Below the pieces are notes generated by a model. That model searched no databases, was not told where the DNA came from, and was given only the letters and a program-made list of their open reading frames with translations. The position numbers and the translations under genes are program-made. DNA of 64,000 nt, taken from assembly GCA_034509925.1 (NCBI GenBank), contig CM067529.1, positions 2,828,501-2,892,500 of the forward strand, written 5' to 3'. The DNA comes from Hirudinaria manillensis (Eukaryota > Annelida > Clitellata > Hirudinida > Hirudinidae). Shown here piece by piece: positions 1-12,157 of the stretch. Within the stretch, counting starts at the first letter, position 1. Every line of letters starts with the position of its first letter.

Positions 1-945
1 TCAGTTAAATTTCACTTCAATAGCTTTAAATAAATCGCTGTAAAAACGTTTCTCAAAAGTTTCTTTCTTTGCAAAATTAAAAAAATAATGTTATGTATTA
101 TGTATCAAAAAATATTTAAGTCTTAATATTAAATTGTAATACTGTAACAGTACAAATGAATTTACGTTGTTCCGGGAAGACGCAGTACACAAAATTGGAC
201 ATAAAACCGAAATGGCGGGGAATCTTTACAACAGAAGTCACGAATAGCAGGAATAATGTTCTTTATCACTTCTTCATCAACTCAACTGCAACGCTTTCAA
301 CAAATGTTTGGCAACAATGGTTGTTAGACTCAATTACATTTTATTTTTTATACTTGTTTTATATTTTATACGAACATTTTTAATCAAAATAAGCATAGAA
401 GCAATAAAATCCTGTGAACAAGAAACACATTTAAGTTTTGTTTCTTTGAATGCAATAATGCTTAGTGACTTGCTTAAGTTAAAAATAGTTCATCACTATT
501 TTATTATTCACGAAATTTTCTATGGAATGAAAAGCTTTTTACAATTATTTCTTTATTATTCAAACTTTGTAATATTCTCATTCATTTTTTGTTATTCTTG
601 TCTTTATGTTGAAAAGTTAGAAGGAATAAGTTCAACCAATTATTATTTATTTAAATTTCTGATCCAAATTGCGAGCAAAATTAATAATTTAAAGATTTTG
701 ACTTTTTATAAATATTTTTTTCAGAAGTAATTTTTTTCGGAATAGTTCGTAACAACTTTTAGCAGGCCATACAGTATTTCTGTTGGCTTTGTTTATAAAT
801 GGCGCCTGAAGGCAGAGGTTTGAATAAAACTCCAGGTTTGTCCGAATTGGTCGTAATTAATCATTTATTTATCTGTCCTTTGTTTGACGCAAAAAATTAT
901 CTGATTTATCTATCTAATTTATTTATTTATTGTTGAATTGTTACA
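1..945. other. AT-rich non-coding flank
   Basis: This stretch is strongly AT-rich with several short open frames, the longest about 140 codons at 308-730. That frame is dominated by Ile, Phe, Tyr and Leu, as expected from AT-rich DNA, and has no recognisable domain. A splice-acceptor-like TTGTTACAG ends at about 945, just before the next gene's start codon, so the right end may hold the last intron of a 5' UTR. I see no gene here. Confidence 0.5.
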
Positions 946-960
946 GAAGCCTCACATGCG

Positions 961-2366
961 ATGGAACTGGTAACCATCTGGTTGTCGCTAGCATTATTAT
1001 TGGTGCTGACGGAGGCTTCTGGAAAGCATCCCAGAGAAGTTCCGAATATTCCTCCTAATGCCACTCTGGCATCTCTTGGCTTTACGAATGTTGATTCTTC
1101 CGTGCCAGGGGATGCCAGGGTCATGATGGTGGAGAGTTTTGCAGGTCAAGGACGGGTGGCCTGGATCAATAACTGGCAAGAAGCTTGGCTGGAGGAAGAA
1201 TTCGTATTGAATAGAAGATCAGCTGCGGTCCTATCCAGGAAGGGTATGTCCGCAAGGCAAAGGAGACGATCTTTTAAGAGCGACAAGAAAGACCGGGAAA
1301 ATATAAAAGTAAGATATTTTCTTTTAGAAGATCGTGATTTCGAAAGAAAAATTTGTGGTTTTGCACTGCATAGAATTAAAAACTGATCTGGCGTATTTTT
1401 TACGACCTTCATTCCATGGGATTTGAAAGCTTCCGATTCGTGCAAATAAATTCGTTAAAATTGAAAATTTCATTTCTTTCACAAAGTCTGAGCTGAACGT
1501 GACGTATCCTTTTCATAAAGAGTGATTTCTATTCGTCTGCCTATTTTAAGGAATCCGCGATTTTTCAAATTCATTGAAAGTTGTGTTCAAATCTGAATAT
1601 ATAAAAACTGTTCCTTTGTACATGTGTTGATGTACGTGTGCATATTTTTGTTATTCTGGTTTCAGAAAAGTGTCGTTAGACAACCGAGAGTGATCGGTCT
1701 AAATCTTAAGAAATAATATTCACATTCGTAAAACGTGAATCGTATTTGGCGCAAATATCATATTCGAGCCAAATTACTCGTTACGTATTGAATTATTATC
1801 AGAATATTTTCATAAACTTTCACGTAATTTTCAAACCCTTTTAGACGGAATCTAGAGCGAGAAGGGATACAGAAATGTATCCTGGGTGGAGAGAGACCTA
1901 TAGAAACCCAGACAACGTCAACAGGAGCATTAGCCCTCCGAGTTTCTTCTCAAATCAGGCCGTGATCAGGAACAAAAGACAATTCCGGAACAATTTTCCC
2001 GAAATCAGAGGCTTTAAAAATGGCGCCAAAGAACTCCCTCATAAATCAATCAAAATCAGCAGATACGACACATTCATATCCCGCTACGGAATGTACATCT
2101 TCATACCGGCGATGATGACTTTTACCCTCGTGTTCATCCTCTACCTAAAGTGGAAATGCCTTGATAACGACCTGATAGGTCCGATCGGATTCGGCACCAT
2201 ATTCAGAGGCGCCGGAATAAGGATGCTGCACAAAATGTCTCCGATGGTGAGGAAGGATCCGCTGCTGGGGAAACTGTACGTGACGAAGCACGTATCGAAG
2301 AAAGAAGAAAAGAAGGTTAAGAATTTGTTCCGTGGGATCTCGGGTGTGGGAAGGAATGTTGTATGA
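961..2366 (+). CDS. Unrecognised secretory-pathway membrane protein, two exons
   Basis: I do not recognise this family. Exon 1 is 961-1308 and exon 2 is 1845-2366. The donor (AAA|GTAAGA) and acceptor (CTTTTAG|ACG) are both phase 0, giving a 289-residue product. The N-terminus (MELVTIWLSLALLLVLTEAS) is a clear signal peptide. A basic stretch (RQRRRSFKSDKKDR) precedes the exon junction and could be a proprotein-convertase site. One membrane segment, within YGMYIFIPAMMTFTLVFILY, lies in the second exon and is followed by a Lys-rich tail ending VGRNVV. The likely topology is type I with a lumenal region of about 190 residues. The start codon is favoured because it sits 15 nt after a possible 5'-UTR acceptor and begins a signal peptide. 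A stop follows soon after the exon 1 donor in the unspliced frame, so splicing is required. Confidence 0.72.
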
Positions 2367-3307
2367 ACAGAAGTCTATAATATCAACCTAGGCACAATGT
2401 TGCCATTAATTAAGTTTATAAGGAATACTTGACAGCTGATCCACTGCAATTTCACAGAATTTCGGAAAAGAATTCCTTGGATGTCGAATTTATTCATATT
2501 TAATTTATTCATAATTAATTTATTCATTTTTAATTTATTCATATTTGTTCCGTTTATTAATTATAGAGGTGCTAAGAAGACTGATTTCAAAAATGACAGG
2601 TGTGTCTAGCATGTTATCACCAAAAAAAGAAATTACACTTCAATAACAAACAACTAATTTGAAATGTCACTCAGACGCAATTGCAAAAGGTTTTAAAAAA
2701 ACCTAACGACCAACAATAAAACAATAAACCTGGGGTGCAGAGAAGCACCTCAAAATTTCCAACAAAGAATAAATAAATAATCCTCAATCAGAGCCAGAAC
2801 ACTCACAAAACAAAAACCACGTGGTAGAATGGTTACCAGGATACACTGAGAACGTTTGCCAAGTCAGCTGTAACATCTATAAAAGACTTAATTGCAAGAT
2901 ATCCACCAGCAATATCAAAAGCAATTATACCATGCCTGTGGATACAAATTAGAAAATATTAGCCACAAGCTACCTACAAACAACTTGGACAACTACTTCA
3001 ATTACTGCAATACCTTTCCAGTCGATCAAGTGTGCAGTTCAGTTAAATGATGACTATTTTCAGTCAGAAGAATGCTCAGTTGAGGAATTGTTTGCATCAC
3101 AGGTACTGGGAATGCAACCTCAACATGGCTTTGAACTTTGTGGTTTATGACCTCAAGAAATTCATTACAAAAAAATAATAATAGAATATTCATCTAATTT
3201 AAAAAAAAAACAAATCAATTCCTAAAACCTAACTACGCTAGCCACAACAACAAACTATAAACACCAGCACGACACATTCATCATCTGAACCGCGTTTGGA
3301 AGCCCTT
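2367..3307. other. Intergenic, convergent 3' ends
   Basis: This is the 3' flank between the membrane-protein gene on the plus strand and MPC1 on the minus strand, so it must hold both 3' UTRs. It contains ATTTAATTTATTCAT-type short repeats near 2490-2540 and A-rich runs. No open frame with coding character was seen on either strand. Confidence 0.5.
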
Positions 3308-5279
3308 TTAAACTTTCTGCTTTCGTTCTTCAGCCAATCTTTCCTTCTCCTGTTTCTTCTTCAGTTTTTCCTCCTCCTTGTCAGCATAGAACTTCCTCGT
3401 TACTTCCTGCTGTTCTGGGTTCTGTCGGTAGCTGGAAAGAAGGATGGATGGATGGATGGATGGATGGATGGATGGATGGATGGATGGAAAGAAGGATGGA
3501 TGGATAAATGAATGAGTAGTTTGAAATGTTTTAACTCCTAATATAACCAACTTAACTCCTATCATAAATAATTCAATGATTTTTATCAACATTTTAATAA
3601 TAAAGTATAAAAATTGTTTTTTTTTCTTATAACATTTTCCTAAGGGATACAGAAATTGGAACAACAAAAATGGTGTGCAATTGCCAGGTGGAAACCAAGC
3701 CTAAGTGACTTGAAGATGGAAGTCGATCAAATTTTTAAAAAACAAAAGATGCCTAAATCCTCTGCATGTAATCATGCATCATGATCCTCATTTTCAACAC
3801 AATAAGTTTCCAATTTTTGTAAAGCTGTTAAAAGAATCTCTTCACAAATAAAATAAAATTGACTCAAATTGAGGCAAACTTTAGCATTCTTTGCTGACAA
3901 GATATTAAATACAAAAAATAAGACTAGTTTACAACAACAACAACAGCAGAAGAAATGTGTTGACAATCACCATTTGTATTTTGCTGAATAATACCATCAT
4001 ATTCTAAGCATTATGTTTCTCACTGTTAAAGCAAGAAGAAAAAACATCTCAGGCAAAGGGAGCAAAGTAACAAACAAAAGTTTGGACTGGGATCAAAAAT
4101 TACAACAACAAGTATTTAGAGTCTCAAACAGTTACTAAAAAACTGGCAGAAACAGTATCATCATCATCATCTAACACAATAGCATCTAACTGTATCACAA
4201 CACCACACATTGCAACAAAACAACAGGAATACAACTATTTACTCACTGGAAGTCATAGAACCTTCCCATCTGAAAAACCTGAGCCGCCTCGTTGGTGAAA
4301 TGGCATGCAAACAGCAACATGTTCCGAGGTTGAACTTTCCACGCGAACCTCATGAACAATGCCGAGTACATTATCAGGGCTGAAAAGAAAGAAAGGAGTT
4401 ATTTTTTTTAAATAATAAAAAAAGATTGCAGCATAAAACCAGAGAGACGATGTAAAATTCTGACATAAAAGTGAGAGCAAGTGATTCGTAGCACTTGGAA
4501 AAAGAAAGCAAAACATTGCAGGCATGTTCTCAGGTGGTTGAAACAAATCCTGGTATCCTGGATGTGTGCCATGAGATCAAGTGCATGCTCAGTCATAGAC
4601 TGTTTCCAAAATGGCTGTTATAAAAATACCTCGAGGATCTTTAAATAACTCCAGATTAGTGCAGAAAAATTTTTAAATGCTCTAATGTTTACTCTGGCAA
4701 CTTAATTCGGGTGCTTTATTGCTTAAACTTAAACAAAGTAATCTTTTTTAATCATTTGATCAATTGGTATTATTCTTATTGAACTGGAATATTTAAAATT
4801 ATCTCACCTGTAGTCATTTTACCACTGATCTTATCTGGAGTTAGCTGTGAATCTGCTATAGCAGCTATTGGCAGACCCCAATTTGCAACTGAAAACGTAA
4901 ATATGTGTTTACAAAACAACCACAAGACGTTAAAATAAATTTACTAAATCATATTATGATTAAAGATTTCTAAAATCTCAAGACATTAAAACTGCAGCAT
5001 TCATAAAATCATGTATCAAGCTGACCTGGGCCCCAGAAATGCTACAAAAAAAGAAATAAGCAAATGAATTCTTAAATTGAAAGAGCGATTGCATTATCTA
5101 AATTATTTTGTAAACGTTTATTTGTAAACTTTAATTAGTACTTCTGCTTACCGTACTGATCCCCAGAAAATGAGACGCGTAGAAATAAAAAAACATGTTA
5201 ACTCGATATTATCAAAGCAAAGCATAATTAATTATTTAACCTACCTAGCAAAGTACTTTCCCCAACTTAACCCTGCCAT
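3308..5279 (-). CDS. MPC1: Mitochondrial pyruvate carrier 1, six exons including a 4-nt microexon
   Basis: MPC1 forms the inner-membrane pyruvate importer together with MPC2. The family signature reads through the splices: [17 protein letters not shown], then [16 protein letters not shown] and CHFTNEAAQ. These match animal MPC1 almost position by position. Exons in transcript order are 5245-5279, 5152-5155 (TACG), 5026-5041, 4808-4888, 4247-4379 and 3308-3431. All phases agree, giving 130 residues. The N-terminus is shorter than in vertebrate MPC1, and the last exon encodes a charged Lys/Glu-rich tail ([19 protein letters not shown]) in place of the usual short end. A (GGAT)n microsatellite lies directly beside the acceptor of the last exon. 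Identity is certain. The first exon and microexon are inferred from phase and from conservation of the ST before HFWGP. Confidence 0.92.
3441..3506. repeat. (GGAT)n microsatellite beside the MPC1 last-exon acceptor
   Basis: About a dozen ATGG/GGAT tetramers are interrupted by AAAGAA. On the gene's strand it reads (CCAT)n followed by CTTCTTTCCAG, so it sits immediately upstream of the acceptor and forms part of the pyrimidine-rich approach to it. Confidence 0.9.
5152..5155 (-). other. MPC1: Candidate 4-nt coding microexon of MPC1
   Basis: On the minus strand the four bases TACG are flanked by ATCAG upstream and GTAAGC downstream. Joining exon 1 (ending GCTAG) to TACG and then to the 16-nt exon (starting CATTTC) gives Ala-Ser-Thr-His-Phe-Trp-Gly-Pro, which restores the conserved STHFWGP. 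Without it the 16-nt exon and everything after it are out of frame with the start codon. Confidence 0.6.
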
Positions 5280-6770
5280 CTCAAGCAAGAATACGCAACA
5301 AACACCGAGGAGCAACACGGTCACAGACCTCTAGAAAAGTCATGCACTAGTTTGTATTAATTAAACTCTCAACAAACGAACTTTAAATTATATGGCTCAT
5401 CATTTTTAAATTCGAAATTACGTTGAAGTTTTTTTTAATTTTTTAAATGAAATTATTTCGTATATTTAAATTCGTCTTCTTCCAGCGCAAATTATCTGGG
5501 TAACGATATATGTATTGTTCGACGTAAGCGGTCCAATAGCATTATTACGCTCTTTAAACTTTACATAAGTAAAGATTTCCATTTGATTCAACAATGTTAT
5601 TTAGAGTATTTCTGTAGTGTCACTTTTTAAAATATGCAACAATTACAATCATTTAATAAATAACGATGCTTAACTAGTGACCTTTTGTGATGTTTCTAGA
5701 CTTTCTTTCCTCTAAACGTAAACTTCTAATGACAGAAAACATCTTTTTTTTTTAAATTGACGTTGCCAGTTTTAAACCAGTTATGTATGAACTAGTATAT
5801 ATTTTAATTTTGCTATAGCCGAGTGGAAATCAAGACAAGGAAGTATTCATGTACCGAGGTATGTGCATGATAGTACTATCCATGGCCGAAGTCGCTTAAG
5901 CCGGGGGATGGAGAATAGAACCCATGGCTAATTGGAGTTATTAATTAGCTGAGCGATAATGAATTAAGTAAATTGCAGCTACTTTATTCATGAATGTCGT
6001 TTCAGTGGAGGAAGAACCGAACCTCCAACAGTCTGATGACATTTTTTTCCAACTATAGTAAGGGGACAACATCTACCCAGAAGGGGGAGGTGCGCGTTGC
6101 TAACTTATGTCCCTGGCGCTTTGACATTTCCCATATTTCGCACTAAGACCAAAAATTCAGTTCTACGTTGAATTTGATCCTCGTTTAAAGAATCAAATAA
6201 TTGAACCCCCAACAAAGGTTAGTAAATGTATGGCTGGATATCTGGATGGAAGCAGTTTCACAATGGTGCTCTTAACTTAGATATGTGCTCGAAGGAAGAC
6301 ATTTTTTTTTAATTCTTGAAGGACTTGTTGATCAAATGAAACCAGTGCTGATATTTAGTTGATCTTACTCCTAAAGTTTACCGGCGTCAGCAGACTTTTG
6401 TAAATAAGTCGCAGAGAGTCAATTAGCAACGTTGTTAATTGACCTCAAAGTACATGACTGTAATTTGATGATCACTTCAGCTGTCCAAGTTAATACCGTG
6501 TTTTTTTCATAGAAAATATTTAAATGAACATATTTTAAATGCATTAAGTTTTTGACATTTCACTTCTGCGATAGATGAACTAATTAAAACGGGATTAGTT
6601 ACAACAAAACTCCCATGGTTACCAGAGTCATTATAATAAATTGTCAACCGGTCATTACATTAAATTACTGTAACATAAAAAGGTAATATTCAGTGCAAAT
6701 AATAAATAGTTAATTTAAACAGACTCCAATTCTCACAGGTGCTTGTGGTTCCCTTGAACAAAGAACTAAG
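5280..6770. other. Intergenic region between divergent MPC1 and the bromodomain gene
   Basis: The region holds no convincing gene. The left part should contain the MPC1 promoter and 5' UTR. A moderately GC-richer island at about 5815-6125 (with segments such as CTTAAGCCGGGGGATGG and AGAAGGGGGAGGTGCGC) differs from its AT-rich surroundings and could be an old repeat copy, but I cannot name it. Confidence 0.4.
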
Positions 6771-6870
6771 CAGCCAATGACGAAATTGGAATGTATGTCA
6801 CGTCTGATGACGTCAAACACGCGGTTGTAACAGGGTTTGATGTCGACCGGAATTTATAACCCTTTTTTTC
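6771..6870 (+). promoter_or_regulatory. Putative core promoter with a perfect CRE
   Basis: Within 100 bp there is a CCAAT box (6774-6778), a perfect palindromic CRE TGACGTCA (6808-6815), a TATA-like TTTATAA (about 6853-6859) and then a pyrimidine-rich stretch that could be the initiator. It lies about 350-440 bp upstream of the bromodomain-protein start codon at 7215, on the same strand. Motif identity is seen in the sequence; function is inferred. Confidence 0.5.
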
Positions 6871-7214
6871 TATTCCATCCGTCCGTCCTCCGGGCAAATA
6901 TTCACTTTTAATTTTTATTTTTAAATCAAATTTCCAGTTTTGGTAAGTTTTCTTTTCGACCTGTGCGCGGATACGAATAGCTTCAAAACATTGCGATGTT
7001 GACGTTTACATGAGATTCGAAGTGACGATTTCTGAAGAGATTTGGCCTCAATCGGTTGGCTGGTGATGTAACTATGCATCGGAAAGGACACTGTTTCTCT
7101 CGTGACAGGAGTCGATTGATTTGAATCATGAAAAGTTTATTGCTTTCAATTACAGATCTCATTTTACTGACATTTACGAACAATTAGGTCGCGTTGAAAA
7201 GCGTTCGATCGATC

Positions 7215-10200
7215 ATGTCTTCAGACTATGTTCCCATTAAGACTGGATTCCGTGGAAAAACGCTAAAGATTCCGGCGGACAACATCCCGCAAGAAAACAC
7301 GAATGTCAAGGTTTGAAAATGTGAGATCACGAGTGATTATGGATCAAAGTAAAATTGTTTTTTCCTAAAAAAGAGCAGAAGATTTTGTATTGGAGGAAGA
7401 GGCAGAGAATGGGGACCAGAGTGCTATAAAGTATTGGAGAAGATGTCCAAAAGAGAAGATACTCAGATTTTTATGGAGCCTGTTGATGCCATCAAACATC
7501 CCGTGAGTTGAGAAACATGAACATGACTTGTTTCTTTACAATTTTACTTACTTTTCAGAATGTTAGCATTACTTTTTAAAATATTTGAATGTTTAAGTCT
7601 CTGTACATGTTGTTTGGAGTTTTTTTCTTTTTTCTGTTACATTACATTGATAATTACAATATGTTTTGCAACTTAAATAAAATTCCTTAATAAATGAAAT
7701 AAAAAATAATGTCTTCCACTGATCCTTGACAAAAATGCAAATAATTTATTTTTGAAAACATATTTTCTATAAATTACATCAAATTTAAATGCTCAAAACC
7801 ACAAAATGCAAATTAACCTAACTGAAACATTGAGATTCACGCAAAATGAACAACAACAACAACAACAACAGGAGTACTACACGTTGGTGAAGGATCCGAT
7901 CGATCTGTCGAAGATCCAGTTGAAGTTCCACGGAGGGATGTACCAGTCCATGTTTGCCTTTGTGGACGATGTTCACCTCATGTTCTCGAACCACCTCCTC
8001 CTCTACGATGACCCCTCAGATCGGGTGAGTCCGAGCGGGTGGATCGTGGGCGGAAGACGGAAATCCAGAAGAAGGGAGGAATAAACATATAGATGAATGG
8101 ATGGATAAATGAATAGATGGATGGATGTGCCAATGTTGAGTGATGCTTCTTTGACAGATTCATCAGGACATAAATAGCATCAAAGAGTGGTTTGATGGGG
8201 AAATGGATGCAATCAGAAAAAAGTGGTTCTTCCTGGGCATGACTGGGTTAAATTATTGTTAATTGGATATTGAACTTTAATTAATTAAATAATTAATTAT
8301 CTACATGTTTAAATTATAATATGATTTTATGTAACCATTTGCATTTGATTTTGTATTAATTGGTATTTAACATTTATATATTTGGTTTTTGTCCGTAACC
8401 CTTCCTAGCGGTTCCAAAGGAACGAACAGAAATGCTTTACTGCCGAGAGAGATCGGGGACAGGATCGATGCTTTGGAGGCTGAAAACAGAAGCATCGTTG
8501 GCGCACCTCACATCACCGCTGTTGCCAGAAGTACTTCTTCTATAAATCCGATAAAAGTTGGTCGTAGGTGTTTAATGTTTATTTGATGGTGCTTGTTGTT
8601 TATTAATTGTGGTTATTATTTGTAAATATAAACTGTTATTAATTAAGTATTAATACTTGATTGTTGCAGGAATGTCAAGTGGCAATAATAATAATAATAA
8701 TAACTTTTAATAATATGTTTTTCTCAACAACAATAATAATAATAGTAATAGTAATAATAACAAATTTAAATGGATTTCAAGTAATATCTGTTATGGCCTT
8801 ACTGAATGATTTCAATTTATTGCCTTAATTTGAAAAGGTCAAATGAATTAAAAGTCAAAACCTCAATATAATTATAATGCATTATAATACGTGATAATTT
8901 CAGATAAAACCTCGTCTGATCATAAAAGAACCTCTCGACCAAATGAAGCCGATAGCAAAAGGTTCTCCCCTGGTCTTTGCCAAAATTCCTCTGAGGAAAT
9001 CCACGGGCGAAGAATCTTCGAAGGACCCGAAGCCGCTGTACGCCATCCAACTCACCAAAACAACTTCGGGTCAAAAAATAATCATTTCTCCACCTGCGAA
9101 CTCCCAATCTTCCTCTGAAAAGACTTTGAATCCTCAAAAGCGGATCCTTTTGATACCGAAAAGCCCTCCGAATGGAAACAAAAACTACACCTCGTTCCAG
9201 CAGAAGATCGTCGGAAAACGACACGAGGGGAACAGGACTTCGGTCTTTTCGGGCAACGGAGTGGATCGGGGTTCGACTGGCTCCGAACATAACGCGGCGA
9301 ATCGGAACTCCTTGGTCATCGACATCTCCAACATGTGGTTCGGGTCGACCAGAGTCACTCCGACGAGACCCGTCGTAGTGGACGACGGAGGGGTCTCCAT
9401 CGATTTCAAGATCCCAATTCGTAAGACTCAGTTTTTGGTTTAGGTTAAAGAAAAAAAATGTAAATGAATTTATTTTTATTTTGTTTAAAATTTAAATAAC
9501 TCCTCAAAATTGATTTTTTTCTCTGACCTTAAATGCTAAAACGTAGAAATTCAAACTCTTTGAAGCCGCTGGCAGAAAGAACAGGAGTGGTGGCATTCAG
9601 GATTCGGAGGAGTCGCTGAGGTTCCTGATCGGACCGGACGACCTCGTCAAGTGTTATGTCCACGTCGGCAACCCGCAGAAGCACACCGTCTTCTTGGTGG
9701 TGTTCCCGAACTGCGCCAGACAACTCGAGAAACTGCTCTGGGAAAAGATGGCAGTGCATCGAGAGGAGAGCTTCTCGAATACTTTCGTGGACTCCTGTCT
9801 CGTCACGATATTCACTCCGGCCATGAACAAGCTGCAGATCTCTCAACTCATGTACTCCATGTGGTCTCTCGGCAAGGCCAGCACGTTCGGGTCGAACCTC
9901 TATGCCGAAATCAGTCAAGTCGGTTTCTTAGCGTCGTCGACGAATCTCTCGCATTTGTCGATTGATTTTTTTTTGATTTTTTTAATTTTGTTTGTTTTAA
10001 CCGATCAGAAAGCCGCTCTCAACTTGCTCGGCAATGTCAAACCGAACTTAATGAGTCTTCAAAACTTGGAAAACATCCACGAAGTATTTGCGAGTCTGGA
10101 TGCACTGTCGAACGACAGATCGAAAGTGGCAGAGGAGGACAGAAACTCCAGAGAGTCTCCGGAGCACGTCGAATGTTCGGTCGATCCGAAGAAGAAGAAG

Positions 10201-12157
10201 CGGGAAACGGAAAACGCGTGCGAGGAGCGATCGGACAGAAACAAGCGAGTCTCGTGTTTTTGAAACGGAAAATTTAAAACACCGACTGAGATTTTATAAT
10301 TTTAATTTTTCGAAATTCTTCGTTGAATTTCAGGAATGACGAAAGGTCAGACCCTGGCAGCACCTCCTCGTCTGAGCATCACCTGACGTCTGAGAACATT
10401 GAATTGGAGGAGTTGGGAGAACATTATTTAACTATTATCGTTATGAGAGCTATGATGATGATGATGATGATGATGAAGATTTTTGTTGTTACTTATTACT
10501 TAAGTACTTACATGAAAGGGGTCGCAGCTGTATCATTATAAAACCTAATTGTTTAAATTTATAATTTATGATTTAATTTACCTAATAGTCATGATGGTAC
10601 TGTGGCCCTGTCTGTCAGAAATGATGATATGATAATGATAATGGTGATGATGATACTGATGAAACTACCTCTTCTTTTCCACTCAGGATTTCCCTGGATG
10701 ACATCCGTCTGAAAGAGGAACCGATGGACGATGGATTCCCGACGGAGATTCTCAACTTGGACAATTCAAAGGAGAGGCTCGTCTTTGTTTTTGATGAAAC
10801 ACTTCGTGAGAATCAGAATCGAGGAAGCAGCAGGAACGTTTGCATGGAGAAGGTGAAGGAAAAAAGACAAAAATGACTCGTTTAATTTTGTCTTAAAGTT
10901 GTTTCAAAAGTTGAAGTTTCAGCTTAAAATGATGCCTGTGTTTTCTTGAATTAATTTAAAATCAATTTAACCTTTATATATAAAGAAAACATTTTAAGAT
11001 GCACTCCATACGATAACATGTATGTGAGATTTTTTAGCAACAAAAACATAAACAAAGCCGCAATTCCTACAGCCACGACACAAGCCTGGCATCCTGTCGA
11101 AGAGATCTTCAAAGAGAAAGTCCTCCACTTTACCTTCGATCGATCAACTCTCCTCTTCTTTGAAGAAAGGAAAAGTGACGAAGGAGATGAAGAGTCTGGC
11201 AGTCGAGGCCGAGGCTGCTCCAGGAGCTTTGAGTGAAGTTTTGGTTCAAGGACACGAAGACGAGGAAGGTGTCGTCATGGAGATCGACGATGCTTACGGA
11301 GACAGGTAGGTTTCTTTTTTAAAGTCACGTTTTGATATTTAATTTGAAATATCTGTTAAATTTGAATAATTTACATTTAAAAATGATGATAAGTGATGAT
11401 ACATGGTGTGAACACCATTTGGGGCCATTCCATTTATATTAGTTTGGATAGAACTACTTTGCATTTTGCTTTGACATTTTTAATTGAAATTTGTTAAAAT
11501 TATGAATTAATTAATAAAAGCAAGAACGACGACCTGGAATTAATTCTTCCAAACGACTCCGAGTCCGAGATGAGTGACCTTGAAATTAAGGTCAGTTGCT
11601 GTGTTGACCTCATATTTCAATTTTTGTTTTTAAGATAATATTTTAGTTTATATGTTGTTGCTGATGCTGGTTGCAGATATGAATTTACCATTTCTTTATT
11701 AATTATCATTTTTTTAATCGCCAGTTTTTGGACCAGACGGAGGAGGGCGAGTTGATATGGATGGGGCAGAAGATAAACATGAAGTGTCCGATAACACAAA
11801 AATTCATGAAGGAGCCCCTGAGGAATCGACTCTGTGGACATACTTATGACAAGATCGGAGTTGAGGAGCTAATCAAAAACAGGGGGAAGAGAGCCAGGTG
11901 AGATGGTTCTTCAGGACCTTAAAGTGCTTCTTCTGGTTGAGTTATTCAAAATAAAATCTTTTATCTGATAAGAGGAGATTAGTGTTTGATTAGTTTTATA
12001 ATTAATTTTATAATTTAGTAATTTCTGATCAGACTCCGCTTTTGACTTTTGTGTTTCTGACTCCAGATGTCCAGTACCCGGCTGTCAGAATGCCCGACAC
12101 CTGGAAATGAATCAGCTGGAACCCGATGAAACTGCCAGTCAGATCCTTGGAAAGTGA
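7215..12157 (+). CDS. Bromodomain protein with C-terminal SP-RING (Nse2/MMS21-like), probably one gene
   Basis: Exons 7215-7310, 7374-7502, 7872-8024 and 8158-8246 encode a bromodomain at residues ~48-152: YKVLEKM, FMEPVD, EYYTLVKDPIDLSKIQ, then FVDDVHLMFSNH. It looks closest to TIF1/SP100-type domains, which read acetyl-lysine. Further exons on the same strand are 8409-8556, 8904-9420, 9566-9918, 10009-10217, from 10334, 10687-10852, 11073-11305, 11521-11590, 11725-11897 and 12067-12157. The middle is unrecognised, with SUMO-acceptor-like sites (IIKEPLD, LKEEPMD). The end is an SP-RING (KCPIT, RLCGHTY, RCPVPGC) as in the SUMO E3 NSMCE2. The link 8246 to 8409 uses a weak donor (GG|GTTAAA) but keeps phase. 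The exon near 10334 has no donor that fits 10687, so that join is unresolved. If the first link is wrong, the bromodomain gene ends at TAA 8260-8262 with about 160 residues. Confidence 0.62.
8090..8125 (+). repeat. (GGAT)n-like tetranucleotide repeat
   Basis: A degenerate ATGGATGGATAAATGAATAG tract lies in the intron between the third and fourth bromodomain exons. It is the same repeat family as the one near 3441. Confidence 0.8.

Noticed and set aside
308..730. 140-codon open frame in the left flank
   Set aside because: Composition follows AT-rich DNA (Ile, Phe, Tyr, Leu) with no domain, no splice context and no start-site support.
3296..3511. Plus-strand frame with a WMDG repeat
   Set aside because: It is a translation of the (GGAT)n microsatellite opposite the MPC1 last exon.
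8158..8262. Stand-alone bromodomain protein ending at TAA 8260-8262
   Set aside because: Kept only as an alternative: no poly(A) signal follows, and the next exon joins in phase to a gene that otherwise lacks a start codon.
9529..9918. 129-codon minus-strand frame
   Set aside because: Antisense shadow of a well-phased exon of the bromodomain/SP-RING gene.
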